DNA of 64,000 nucleotides from Spiroplasma ixodetis Y32 (GCF_030316605.1 NZ_CP127039.1:1-64000), one strand, 5' to 3'; shown: positions 39,491-50,202, numbered from the stretch's first letter. Notes: generated by a model not told the origin, from the letters alone. Program-made: numbers and translations.

Positions 39491-40621
39491 TTGAATTTTA
39501 ATTATAAATGAAATTTTAGAGAACAAAGTGCAAAAATTGATAAATTAGTTTTAAAACATATAACAAAGAAATGAGAAAAATGAGATTGAAGAATAAAAAA
39601 TACAAGAGACAAAAAGAAATATAAAATTGTTGATTATCAATATCGAACAAGAAAAATAATGTATGGATTAGTAACTTATAAAAGAAGAATTTATGAATAT
39701 TTTGATGAAAAATTACAAAAATGAGTTCGTGTTTGTTTAGTTGATGAATGACTAGAATTACCTAAATATAAAAGAATTGGTGAAGATGTTGAACAAACTA
39801 TTATTGAATATTTTGCTGATGGAAAAAGATATCATGATATTTGTGCTATTTGCAAAAAAGCTGGTATTAGTGTTAGTACTGTTCATAGAGTTTTTAAAAA
39901 TTTAGAATTAATTGAAGCAAATCCAGTAAAAGTAAAATTAGAAAAAAATCAACTTATTTTTGTAGCAATTGATGATGGACATCGAAAATTTTGAAATTTT
40001 AAACGTAAGGGTATAAAGCACTCTGTGCGTTTAATAGTAACATATACAGATAATATTAATCACAAAGTACAAAATAAAAGAGTAAAAGTAATTATAAGAC
40101 CAACAAAAACAAAAATTGGAGTTAAAAAAAATGCTGAATTTGTTAAAGAACATTGTTAAAAATTTTATGAAAATGTTGAACAATCAAAAATTATTATTTG
40201 TGGTGATAGTGCAGGATGAATTAAAGAAGTTGCTTATTATTTAGGTGCACAGTTTGTTTTAGATAAATTCCATTTAATTAGAACATTATATCTTCTTATA
40301 ATGACTGGAAATAAAGGAAAATATTTAAAAGAATATAATCACTGTAAAAATTTAATTAATAATGGTAATTATGAACAATTAATTGATTATTTATATAAAG
40401 AATTAGATAATCATAAAAAATTAAAGAAAAAATATTTTAAAAATAATAAACAAGGTATTGAAAATCAAGGTAAGAAATGAAATATTGGTTGCTTTACAGA
40501 AACTAATATTTGACATGTTTTAAAATAAATGCTTGGAAATAGAACATATAATATTTTAATTTATATTAAAATGGTTATTTTTAAATGTAATAAAATAAAT
40601 ACAGAGATACAATTATTATAA
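39491..40621 (+). pseudogene. UPF0236/ISLre2-type transposase, two nonsense codons
   Basis: The product MNFNYKWNFREQSAKIDKLVLKHITKKWEKWDWRIKNTRDKKKY...YGLVTYKRRIYEYFDE belongs to the UPF0236 family. That family groups ISLre2 transposases and the Mbov_0401-like proteins of mycoplasma integrative elements. DDE-like stretches are VAIDDGHRKFWNFKRKG and IICGDSAGWIKEVAYYLG. The start is TTG after GGAGAAG; the paralogue at 61.9 kb has GTG. TAA codons at 40157-40159 and 40526-40528 interrupt the frame, and the expected C-terminus is degraded. It lies near the right end of the phage-gene element, divergent from the small genes. Confidence 0.72.
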
Positions 40622-40858
40622 ATTAAAATTTAACTTTTTTTTAAAAATCAAAATAGAATAAAACTTATTAAATGTATTTTAATAAGAATTTTTATTGTGT
40701 ATAAATATTAAATTTATTTTTTAATTTTTTAGTAATTTTTAAAAATAAGTATTTTAGGTGCAATATTTTTAAAAAAATTATATTATTTAAATACAATTTC
40801 ATAAAAATCCAAATTATTTCTTGTCTAACATAATAATAAGACTATATGAATTAATTTA
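40622..40858. other. Non-coding AT-rich stretch inside the right end
   Basis: No convincing frame or RNA. It lies between the UPF0236 remnant and IS-C copy 3. With 41808-41830 it forms the right terminal region of the phage-gene element, with the inverted repeat at its end. Confidence 0.5.
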
Positions 40859-41799
40859 GGCTTTTCTCCCTTTATGTACTATTTTTAAATTTTATCACAT
40901 AAATGCTGAGAAAAGCCTATCTACGGACTTCTCCCCACATTTTTAAATGAAACATAGCATTACAGTTTCAAAAGTAGGTATCTTGTTGAATTTATATGCA
41001 GCTTCTTTGGCATATAAATGAACATGATGTTTTGCAACTTTGATATGTGTTTTAAATGTTCTTCGTATATGTTTTCATACTGATTCAATTTGATTGGTAT
41101 TTACGCCAATTTTTGAAACATAACCATCTTGATGGTTAACTGTTTTGTGATTAGGGAAAAGTGATTTGAAATCACGATATCCTTTTCAAGAATCAGTATG
41201 TACATCACACTTTGAAGAAATATGGTTTCTTGCAAACTGCAAAAGATTTTTACTTTTTGCGTTTTTGATTACTTTCACAATTAAATTATTGGTTGTTTTT
41301 TCATAAATCCCAACAATTAATGTTTTATTTATCAAAGATCTTCCTTGTTTTTTAAAACCCATATGTGAAAGATACATTTCATCCATTTGCACTATGCCCT
41401 CAACAATAAATTGATGTTCTTGTTTGGCAATACGATTTCTGATTTCATGACCCATTCTTCAAGCAGTTTTCAAAGTCACACCCAATTCTTTTGCAACATC
41501 AGTTGATGTAATTCCATGTTTGGTGTTTATTCATCTAAAGATGAGATAAAATCAAAATCTCAAAGGTGTTTGTGACTTGTAAAAAATGGTGCCATGAAGA
41601 ATACTAAATGTTTGATGACATTTCAAACATCTTATTCTTCTTAAATTAGAAGTATTCAAACTTGTTCAAGAACACATGATACATTTGTTTTTCTTCAAAC
41701 TTGCTATATATCTTAAACAATCCTGTTCTGTTTGAAAAGCATTGTTGAAGTCATTCAATTTCATTGTTTCCTCCACAAGTACATGTGGGGAGAAGTCCG
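40859..41799 (-). mobile_element. IS-C copy 3
   Basis: 941 bp with exact 8-bp target duplication TTAATTTA (40851-40858 and 41800-41807). It is inserted about 30 bp from the right end of the phage-gene element, across its inverted-repeat region. Confidence 0.93.
40943..41764 (-). CDS. IS-C transposase (IS1595 family), copy 3
   Basis: 273 residues, intact. It differs from copy 2 by a few bases, for example MKLNDFNN at the N-terminus. Confidence 0.9.
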
Positions 41800-42349
41800 T
41801 TAATTTATTACGGATTTTTGGCAATCTCCCAAAATTTTATCAATCATTTTATTGTTAAATTCATTGCCGCGATCACTATGAAATATTACAATATCTTTTA
41901 AACAGCGATTTGATTGCATAAATGCTTGATTTACTAATGATGCATCTTTTTTAACTCACAAAGACTATGTCCAATAATTTTGCGGTTAAATAGGCCAATT
42001 AATAAGCAAATATAGTTTCATTTACTATTAACTTGAACATAAGTTAAATTACTAACAATAACTTCATTTTTAATGCTATTATTAAAGTTTCTATTAACAA
42101 GATTGGTTATTTGACTATCATTAACTTTATTATGATGATTTTTGAATGATAATTTAGTGTATTTTGATATTAAATTATGCTTATTCATAATTTCTTTAAT
42201 TTTTCTGCGTGATAAATAAATTTCTTGGTTTGCTAGTATGACTTTTAATCTTCTTGTTCCATAAACTTCTTTATTTTCTTTAAAAGCACTAATAACAGCT
42301 TGTTCATAAATATTATTTTGATTTTTTTCTTTTTTCTTTAAATTAAAAT

Positions 42350-43290
42350 GGCTTTTCTCCCTTTATGTACTATTTTTAAATTTTATCACATAAATGTTGA
42401 GAAATGCCTATCTACGGACTTCTCCCCACATTTTTAAATGAAACATAGCATTACAGTTTCAAAAGTAGGTATTTTGTTGAATTTATATGCAGCTTCTTTG
42501 GCATATAAATGAACATGATGTTTTGCAACTTTGATATGTGTTTTAAATGTTCTTCGTATATGTTTTCATATTGATTCAATTGGATTGGTATTTACGCCAA
42601 TTTTTGAAACATAACCATCTTGATGGTTAACTGTTTTGTGATTAGGGAAAAGTGATTTGAAATCACGATATCCTTTTCAAGAATCAGTATGTACATCACA
42701 CTTTGAAGAAATATGGTTTCTTGCAAACTGCAAAAGATTTTTACTTTTTGCGTTTTTGATTACTTTCACAATTAAATTATTGGTTGTTTTTTCATAAATC
42801 CCAACAATTAATGTTTTATTTATCAAAGATCTTCCTTGTTTTTTAAAACCCATATGTGAAAGATACATTTCATCCATTTGCACTATGCCCTCAACAATAA
42901 ATTGATGTTCTTGTTTGGCAATATGATTTCTGATTTCATGACCCATTCTTCAAGCAGTTTTCAAAGTCACACCCAATTCTTTTGCAACATCAGTTGATGT
43001 AATTCCATGTTTGGTGTTTATTCATCTAAAGATGAGATAAAATCAAAATCTCAAAGGTGTTTGTGACTTGTAAAAAATGGTGCCATGAAGAATACTAAAT
43101 GTTTGATGACATTTCAAACATCTTATTCTTCTTAAATTAGAAGTATTCAAACTTGTTCAAGAACACATGATACATTTGTTTTTCTTCAAACTTGCTATAT
43201 ATTTTAAACAATCCTGTTCTGTTTGAAAAGCATTGTTGAACTCATTCAATTTCATTGTTTCCTCCACAAGTACATGTGGGGAGAAGTCCG
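42350..43290 (-). mobile_element. IS-C copy 4, inside IS-A
   Basis: 941 bp with exact 8-bp target duplication ATTAAAAT (42342-42349 and 43291-43298). Removing it and one duplicate recreates the intact IS-A sequence AAATTAAAATAATATG seen at 48.28 kb, which proves the insertion boundaries. The hairpin terminus has two changes (GTTGAGAAATGCC). Confidence 0.95.
42434..43255 (-). CDS. IS-C transposase (IS1595 family), copy 4
   Basis: 273 residues, intact, with an Arg-to-His change (MGHEIRNHIAK) relative to the others. Confidence 0.88.
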
Positions 43291-43376
43291 ATTAAAATAA
43301 TATGTTGATTTAGAGAGTTTTAAAAAACGACATATTGTGCGAATTTTATATTTAGATTTATTTTTAACAATAATTT

Positions 43377-43655
43377 CTATTTTCTGCCTATTATTAGTGC
43401 TGCTTGCTTTAAAATATCATTTTCAATTCGTAACTGTTTTAATTCTTTATTTGCTTGAATTAATTGTTTTTCTAAATCAGAAAGATTATCTTTAGTTTTA
43501 AAACTACCTGAATTAGTAAATTGCTTAATTCATTTATAAGTAACTGCTCTTGTAACATTATACTATTTAACAAGGCAAGATATTGATTTACCACTTTGAT
43601 ATAAAGCTACTATTTGCTTTTTAAATTCGTCGGTATATGAGTTAATATTGGTCAT
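43377..43655 (-). pseudogene. IS-A orfA with nonsense codon
   Basis: Same 92-codon orfA as at 4757-5035, but the Glu codon of LVKEYNV is TAG (CTA on the + strand near 43563). This IS-A could not make OrfA. Confidence 0.8.
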
Positions 43656-43742
43656 AATTATAATTCCTTTCTTTTCACTAATTTGTTCACTTGTCTACGT
43701 AATTAGTGTCCAATAAAGTGTAACCCATCCAGTAGTTTAAAA

Positions 43743-45124
43743 GGCATTGGTTAGATAAGTTTACTTTCTTGTCTTCAAATCTGTACAAATTGGTTTGGAG
43801 ACATTTTTAATCGTAAAATCATTCTATCATTATTTCATCAGTTAATAAATTTTCTTAATGCTTCTGTGAAATGTTTAATGCTATTAAACTTGTTACCAAA
43901 CATAATTTTAAAATCTCTTTTGATTCAGCGATTTAAACATTCACTTACTTGGTTGCCTTTAAATCCTGATAAACTTTTTGAATGAATTAAAGTTTTACTT
44001 TTATTAAAACTATTTGTAACTATTTTACTAGTATTACCTGAACCTAAATCAGACTGGATAAATGTTGCAAATATTTTGTGTTCTTTACGACTTGCCTTTG
44101 TTACTTGATTAAGAACATTTAAAATGGTTATTGCATTTTCACTTTTATTAATTTTTCAACCAACTATAGCATTACTATTCATATCTGTAGCAATTTCTAA
44201 TAATAATTTAGTTTTTTTATTATTAATAATTAATTCTTTAAATCAAGTACCATCGATGCCAACTTTTTCAAGATAAGTATTACTGGTAAAATTACGTTTT
44301 AATAAATCTTGGAAATTTGATTTTAAGGAATTAGATTTCGCTCTACGCTGTTTTTTGGGTTTGGTTAATAGTTTGATATTATTATCTTCTAATAACCTCA
44401 TAATGCTGTTTTTACTGCATTTAAGATTGGTGTTGTTTTTCTTTAATTCTAATCTCACCTTTTCTAAACTAGTAATTTTAATTATTTTATCTTTGTTGCT
44501 AATAACAACAATTTTATTTAATTCTTTTAATAACTCATTATCAATTTTTGTTTGATATTTCTTTTTACCGTTTTTTATTCATTTATAATATGCAACTTTA
44601 CTGATAGGTAACAAACTAATTATGTCATTAATTCCATAATTTTTATTTCTATATTTATCAACTATTAAAAAACATTTACTTTTCAATAATTTACTATTTA
44701 AAATATTTTGATTGTTTTTTAATTCTTTATCACAGGATTGTTTTTGTCTTAAAAATTCATTTTTTATTTTTTCTTTTAGTAGTGACTTTTTGAGTTTTTT
44801 ATTTTCAAGTTTTAAATTTTTATCTTTGATATTCACTTTATCTATTTGATGATTTGTTTTAAAAGTATGAATAGTAATTAATTTATTATTTTTTTGATAT
44901 TTTTTTACTCAATTATAAATTAATGATCTGGTTGATAATTGATATTTGGTTTTAATATCAATGGTTTTTAATTTTTTAATCACTACATATTTATTTAAAA
45001 CATCTAGTTTAATTTTTCTTGTATAAACTTTATATTTCATCTTTACTCCTTAACTATTAATTATTTAAACTAATCATACTGTCTAGATTAAAAATTATAG
45101 GAGTAAACTTAACTAACTTATGCC
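43743..45124 (-). mobile_element. IS-D, complete copy inside IS-B
   Basis: 1382 bp. Ends are GGCATTGGTTAGATAAGTTT and, inverted from the other side, GGCATAAGTTAGTTAAGTTT. It sits exactly before the start codon of IS-B copy b: left flank GTAGTTTAAAA, right flank AAATGAAATATT, giving a 3-bp AAA duplication when compared with intact IS-B (GTAGTTTAAAATGAAAT). 3 bp is typical of IS3-family elements. Confidence 0.92.
43751..45040 (-). CDS. IS-D transposase, single-ORF IS3-like
   Basis: 429 residues in one frame with TGA Trp. N-terminal HTH (TIDIKTKYQLSTRSLIYNWVKKY), then a long Lys/Glu coil (about 80-130), an HTH_21-like part (KVRLELKKNNTNLKCSKNSIMRLLEDNNI) and a DDE core: VGIDGTWF, FIQSDLGSGN, NQVSECLNRWIKRDF. 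It resembles OrfA and OrfB of IS3 fused without a frameshift. This is the only complete IS-D in the window. Confidence 0.85.
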
Positions 45125-46214
45125 AAATGAAATATTTAATTAATAGTGCTGATTTTACTAAATTTGATTATAAATTTAACAAGTTTGTAGAAAAGTATAA
45201 AAATGATAAAAATATTAATAAAGTTAATATTTATTATCGTAAATTTAGAAAATTTTGTTTTATTTTTAAAAATAAAAATTCTTGTAAAGAAATAATTTTT
45301 CAATTACATATGCCAAAGCAAACCTTTTATTATTGAGCTAAACGTTTTTATGATATTTTCTTCTACAAAAATAAACCTTTTGAAGAATTATTATTTAAAT
45401 CAACAAAACCTAAAAATATTAAATATTTGTATAATTTGGAATTATCAGAAAAATTTATAAATTATTTTGTTCAGTATAAAGAAGAGTTTGGTATAGGTGC
45501 TTTTCAATTTTGTTATTTAATAAGAAATATTGATGATATTAGGTTTAATTTTTTGCCAAAACCTTCGGTTAAAACTATATATCGTTGATTAAAACGTTTT
45601 GGTTTTTATTCACAAAAAACTATTAAGAAAAAACATTTGAGATATGAAGTAAAAGAAACTGGATTATTGCAGACTGATATTAAAGTAGTATCAGATTATA
45701 TAACAGGAAATAAAAGATGATATATTATTGATTTTATTGATGAAAAAACTCGAATTACTTATTGTTATCCATCTGAACAAGCACAAACCAGAGATATTGT
45801 AAATGCTACTAAAAATGCTTTAAATTTTTATGAAAAATTGGGAATTAAAATTAAAAGAATTAGAACTGATAATGGTAGTCAATATGTTAATACATCTTGT
45901 GGAAAACCACAAAGGAATCGTTGATTTACAAATTTTTGTAATAAAAAAAGGTATAGTTCATGAAACTACACCGTTTAGATCACCACAGAGTAATGGTAAG
46001 ATTGAAAGATTTCATAGAAATTGAAGTAATTTATTTGAAATAAAACCATATTTAAATAGTGATTTTAGTTTATTTCAAAAATTAGTTAATTCTTTTCAAT
46101 AATATTATAACAATTCTAAACCACATAAATCAGTAGGGTTAATGACTCCTATGGATTATTTTGATAAACTTTTATTAGATGGAAAATAGTCCAAAATGTT
46201 TGTACTACCTTACA
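45125..46214 (+). mobile_element. IS-B copy b, split from its leader by IS-D
   Basis: The body of IS-B from its start codon to the TACCTTACA end. Its leader survives only as 11 bp at 43732-43742. The outer 5' terminus was replaced by IS-A. Confidence 0.88.
45127..46189 (+). pseudogene. IS-B transposase, frameshift and nonsense
   Basis: Same protein as at 56.9 kb. It has a 3-bp insertion (IFFYKN), an extra A before GGTATAGTTCATGAA near 45942, and TAA for Glu in SFQEYYNNS near 46100. Inactive. Confidence 0.85.
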
Positions 46215-46271
46215 GAAGATACTTTTTTCACACTAGCATTATTTTTACCATGAATTACAATTTTAAATCTT

Positions 46272-47384
46272 TTATTTTAAAGTAACTTTTAATCTAGGTG
46301 TATCTCCAAAACAATTAATACCTTCATTTTTTCCTACTTGTAAAATTATATAAATATCTCCTGCTTCTTGATTTAATTCTTTAATATCAGCAGTATCTTT
46401 TAAGTCATTAGTTTTGTACATAAATGTTTTATATGAATTGTAAGTTAAATTTTTAAACTCTTTAGCTTTAAGAATTTCAGTCCATAAATCATTATATTTT
46501 TTGGTATTATCAGCAGTTATATCTAATTCAGTTAATTGAGTAATGGTATTTAAATCAGTTCTTGTATCTTTTGTATATGTTAAAGTAGTTTCACCTTTAT
46601 AATTGTTTTGGCCAATTATTATAGAATTAGTTGATGTTGGACTTCCTTGTTTAAAATTAAAATCACTTATAGTTAAACTATTTGCTGATGAATTATTATC
46701 TTTAATAGATTTTAGTAACTCTTCTTTAGTTGGAATACTTCCTGTCATAACAATTTTTCCAAGTGATTTAGTTTTAATAATTGTATTTAAATCAGTTCTT
46801 GTGTCTTTTGTATATGTTAAAGTAGTTTCACCTTTATAATTGTTTTGGCCAATTATTATAGAATTAGTTGATGTTGGACTTCCTTGTTTAAAATTAAAAT
46901 CACTTATAGTTAAACTATTTGCTGATGAATTATTATCTTTAATAGATTTTAGTAACTCTTCTTTAGTTGGAATACTTCCTGTCATAACAATTTTTCCAAG
47001 TGATTTAGTTTTAATAATTGTATTTAAATCAGTTCTTGTGTCTTTTGTATATGTTAAAGTAGTTTCACCTTTATAATTGTTTTGGCCAATTATTATAGAA
47101 TTAGTTGATGTTGGACTTCCTTGTTTAAAATTAAAATCACTTATAGTTAAACTATTTGCTGATGAATTATTATCTTTAATAGATTTTAGTAACTCTTCTT
47201 TAGTTGGAATACTTCCTGTCATAACAATTTTTCCAAGTGATTTAGTTTTAATAATTGTATTTAAATCAGTTCTTGTATCTGGAGTGGGCGGTGTAGGTTT
47301 TTCTCCGTCACCACATGCAATAATATTTGTACTGGTTGTTCCAATTAAAGTTATAGCACTTAAAATACTTAGTAATTTCTTCAT
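46272..47384 (-). CDS. Lipoprotein with three 79-residue tandem repeats
   Basis: A secreted surface lipoprotein of 370 residues: signal MKKLLSILSAITLIGTTSTNIIAC with the lipobox Cys at 24, a short Pro/Thr linker, then three near-identical 79-residue units (DTRTDLNTIIKTKSLGKIVM...). A fourth unit begins DTRTDLNTI and turns into a unique C-terminus (TQLTELDITADNTKKYNDLW...). ATG follows AAGGAGG. Function unknown; repeat-unit gain and loss would change surface length. IS-B ends 57 bp beyond its stop and IS-A lies upstream. Confidence 0.85.
   Translation of the reverse strand: MKKLLSILSAITLIGTTSTNIIACGDGEKPTPPTPDTRTDLNTIIKTKSLGKIVMTGSIPTKEELLKSIKDNNSSANSLTISDFNFKQGSPTSTNSIIIGQNNYKGETTLTYTKDTRTDLNTIIKTKSLGKIVMTGSIPTKEELLKSIKDNNSSANSLTISDFNFKQGSPTSTNSIIIGQNNYKGETTLTYTKDTRTDLNTIIKTKSLGKIVMTGSIPTKEELLKSIKDNNSSANSLTISDFNFKQGSPTSTNSIIIGQNNYKGETTLTYTKDTRTDLNTITQLTELDITADNTKKYNDLWTEILKAKEFKNLTYNSYKTFMYKTNDLKDTADIKELNQEAGDIYIILQVGKNEGINCFGDTPRLKVTLK
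46569..47279 (-). repeat. 237-bp tandem repeat, three units
   Basis: Units at 47279-47043, 47042-46806 and 46805-46569 are almost identical at nucleotide level (one silent GAT/GAC change seen at the junction codon). 237 is a multiple of three, so copy-number change keeps the frame. Confidence 0.95.
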
Positions 47385-47509
47385 ATCTTATTACCTCCTT
47401 ATAATTCTTTCTATTAAATATTATAATTAATTTAAATAAAAAAAATATATTTATGCTATTTATTTATATAACAAATGTTTAAATAATGGAATGGCAACAC
47501 TTTTTAGGA

Positions 47510-48318
47510 CTATTTTTTGGTAGACATTTGTGCTTGGTATTTGATGGGGGTTAAGGGGTTAAGTAGTTTAAAGTGCTGTGAACTCTTATGTTGTTATATC
47601 AGTTGATGTAATCAAATAATTCTAATTTTAATTGGATTAATGATGTAAAATTTCTATCATTAATAAATTCTGTCTTAAAAGTTTTGAAAGTTGCTTCAGC
47701 AACAGCATTATCATAAGGACAGCCTTTTTTGCTTAAAGAACGATTAATATTGAATGCTAATAAAAGTTTATCAATCATTTTATTGTTAAATTCATTGCCG
47801 CGATCACTATGAAATATTTCAATATCTTTTAAACAGCGATTTGATTGCATAAATGCTTAATTTACTAATGATGCATCTTTTTTAACTCCAACAACACTAT
47901 GTCCAATAATTTCGCGGTTAAATAGGTCAATTAATAAGCAAATATAGTTTCATTTACCATTAACTTGAACATAAGTTAAATCACTAACAATAACTTCATT
48001 TTTAATTCTATTATTAAAGTTTCTATTAACAAGATTGGTTATTTGACTATCATTAACTTTATTATGATGATTTTTGAATGATAATTTAGTGTATTTTGAT
48101 ATTAAATTATGCTTATTCATAATTTCTTTAATTTTTCTGCGTGATAAATAAATTTCTTGGTTTGCTAGTATGACTTTTAATCTTCTTGTTCCATAAACTT
48201 CTTTATTTTCTTTAAAAGCACTAATAACAGCTTGTTCATAAATATTATTTTGATTTTTTTCTTTTTTCTTTAAATTAAAATAATATGTTGATTTAGAGAG
48301 TTTTAAAAAACGACACAT
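47510..48318 (-). pseudogene. IS-A orfB, nonsense and 8-bp duplication
   Basis: A TAA replaces Gln in NQAFMQSNRC near 47858, and the 8-bp duplication truncates the end after NYLTP. It has the same rve domain as copy 1, with an intact KKGCPYDNAVAEATF stretch. Confidence 0.85.
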
Positions 48319-48359
48319 TGTGCGAATTTTATATTTAGATTTATTTTTAACAATAATTT

Positions 48360-48638
48360 CTATTTTCTGCCTATTATTAGTGCTGCTTGCTTTAAAATAT
48401 CATTTACCATTCGTAACTGTTTTAATTCTTTATTTGCTTGAATTAATTGTTTTTCTAAATCAGAAAGATTATCTTTAGTTTTAAAACTACCTGAATTAGT
48501 AAATTGCTTAATTCATTTATAAGTAACTGCTCTTGTAACATTATACTCTTTAACAAGGCAAGATATTGATTTGCCACTTTGATATAAAGCTACTATTTGC
48601 TTTTTAAATTCGTCGGTATATGAGTTAATATTGGTCAT
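48360..48638 (-). CDS. IS-A orfA, intact
   Basis: 92 residues, MTNINSYTDEFKKQIVALYQ, matching the orfA at 4.8 kb. Its partner orfB is broken. Confidence 0.8.
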
Positions 48639-48826
48639 AATTATAATTCCTTTCTTTTCACTAATTTGTTCACTTGTCTACGTAATTAGTGTCCAATAAA
48701 GTGTAACCCATCCAAAATATATAATTTTTAATTCCTTTTATGACAATAATAATTTTATTAAAATATTAAAATAAACATTAATATTTTAATTTTAAAAAAG
48801 GTATTTTTACTTATATGAATTTCCTT

Positions 48827-48855
48827 TTGCTTTTTATAAAAAAATAAGTTACAAT
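48827..48855 (+). promoter_or_regulatory. Promoter for the 48.9-kb lipoprotein operon
   Basis: TTGCTT (48827-48832) and TACAAT (48850-48855) are 17 bp apart, about 50 bp upstream of the start codon. Probably drives the lipoprotein, rlmH and ung. Confidence 0.6.
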
Positions 48856-48904
48856 TCTTAGTGAATATTTAAGTATTATTTAGTTTAAGGAGAATAACAA
48901 TCAA

Positions 48905-49717
48905 ATGCGTAAATTAATCACTTTATTTTCAACACTTAGTTTACTTTCTTCTTCTGTGAGTACTATTGTGGCTTGTGGTACTGGAGATGGTTCAAACATT
49001 CAAACAAATTTTAAAAACGAGCCATCAAACAAAGATGGTGATCCGTTAGTTGATTATGTTTATAATAAATACTATCAATATGATACTAAACTTTTATACA
49101 AACCACTTACTGCATTTATGCAACTAGCAGCAGACAAAATTAGAATTGATCGTAATGCATTAGAAGTTACAGATGCTGCTAGGGATTTTTATAATAGTGA
49201 CCAATATAAATCAGGTAATTATGAGAGTATTAATTATAATGTTAATAATGATCCAGATAAAGTAATGAATGAACCATTTAGTTGTAAAGATGCAAATGGA
49301 AGTCTTTTAGTTTTTGGTTTAACTGATAATGATATATCTAAACAGCAATATTATGGTTATTGATATGTTACATATGAAACAGCAACAGAAGCAGAAAATC
49401 CTTCAAAAGTTGCTAAAACTAGTATTGTTTCACCAAAAATTACTGACTTTAAAGATGATAAAAATAAAACCATTATTAAAAAAGGTTGAATTCATTTATT
49501 CTTTATAATGAAAGATTCAAAAATGAACAAGACTTTTAAAATTGATTTTAATATTCAAATTGATGTAATTTTTAGTTTATATGTTGATAAAAATAAAAAA
49601 GAAATAGTTGTTATTAATCCAAATACTATTGATAAAGCTTTGGGTGATGTTGATTTTCGTAACCCAGATAAAGTGGTTCATGAAAGAATAAATAACATGG
49701 CTTTTTCAGAATTATAA
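48905..49717 (+). CDS. Predicted lipoprotein (270 aa)
   Basis: Signal MRKLITLFSTLSLLSSSVSTIVACGTGDG with lipobox Cys near 24, then a hydrophilic domain without recognised motifs (DYVYNKYYQYDTKLLYKPLTAFMQLAADKIRI...). TGA Trp in YGYWYVTYE and KKGWIHLF. The ribosome binding site is AAGGAG. Its TAA overlaps the rlmH start as TAATG, implying translational coupling between a surface protein and a ribosome methyltransferase. Confidence 0.82.
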
Positions 49718-50190
49718 TGATAAATATTAAAATTGTTTGTATTGGCCAGTTGTCACAAACATATTGAAAATCAGCCGCCAAAGATTATTTAGAACGAATT
49801 AAAAAGCGAACTAATATTGAAACAAAAAATATTATCGAATCTAAATTAAATTCAATTCCTAATAATATTAAAATTGAAACTAATAAAATCACCGAATACA
49901 TATCAAAGAATAATGATTATCAATGATTTTTATTAGATTTATCAGGACAATTAATAAGTAGTGAACAATTATCACAGATGATTAATAAAAATCAAATTTA
50001 TCAACAAGGTAAAATTGGTTTTATTATTGGTGGTAGTAATGGTGTAGCACAAATATTAAAAGACAATATTAATTTAATTAAAATTTCCTTTGGTAAAATA
50101 ACATTACCTCATCAATTATGTTATGTTGTTTTATTAGAGCAAATATATCGTTCATTACAAATACTTAATAATCAAAGTTATCATAAGTAG
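49717..50190 (+). CDS. rlmH: 23S rRNA pseudouridine-1915 N3-methyltransferase
   Basis: RlmH methylates pseudouridine 1915 of 23S rRNA. 157 residues, a SPOUT knot enzyme: MINIKIVCIGQLSQTYWKSAAKDYLERI at the start, LLDLSGQLISSEQL in the middle, and FIIGGSNGV with KISFGKITLPHQLCYVVLLEQIYRSLQILNNQSYHK at the end, which is the family signature. The closing YHK is conserved. Confidence 0.93.
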
Positions 50191-50202
50191 TAGGTGAAAG
50201 AA

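Larger units (their letters stand above)
28769..41840 (+). mobile_element. Phage-gene element with terminal inverted repeats, inserted in IS-A
   Basis: The two halves of IS-A end in AAAAGTTTAT (28769-28778) and restart in AAAATTTTAT (41831-41840), a 10-bp direct repeat with one mismatch. Just inside, the left end GCGCCCTTGTCAAATTTACG and the inverted right end GGGAGATTGCCAAAAATCCG agree at 12 of 20 positions without gaps and go on to similar AATAA/TTAATT tracts. Inside are tailed-phage genes (terL, portal, structural protein), small genes on the - strand, and a UPF0236-type transposase near the right end. Later insertions (one IS-B, a piece of IS-D, three IS-C) make up about 4.7 kb of it. The element is decayed. 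That the UPF0236 protein moved it is inference. Confidence 0.6.
41831..43731 (-). mobile_element. IS-A right part, interrupted by IS-C copy 4
   Basis: This is the remaining part of IS-A, from AAAATTTTATCAATC to the TCCA end at 43731. It is interrupted by IS-C at 42350-43290 inside orfB. Beyond its end lies an 11-bp leader of IS-B (GTAGTTTAAAA), so IS-A abuts a truncated IS-B. The left part is at 28502-28778. Confidence 0.85.
47487..48714 (-). mobile_element. IS-A copy at 47.5 kb
   Basis: Both ends are present (TGGAATGGCAACAC and TCCA). It is longer than copy 1 because of an 8-bp tandem duplication (GGGGTTAA) near 47550 and 3 bp near 47893. No clear 3-bp target duplication (TAA against AAA). 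It lies between two lipoprotein genes. Confidence 0.88.

Noticed and set aside
46569..47279. Direct repeats considered as a CRISPR array
   Set aside because: Units are 237 bp, contiguous and coding, with no spacers.
46603..47430. Three open frames of 78-117 codons on the + strand opposite the repeat lipoprotein
   Set aside because: They are identical antisense shadows of the 237-bp repeats, with no ribosome binding sites; the - strand frame has a lipoprotein signal and a strong AAGGAGG.
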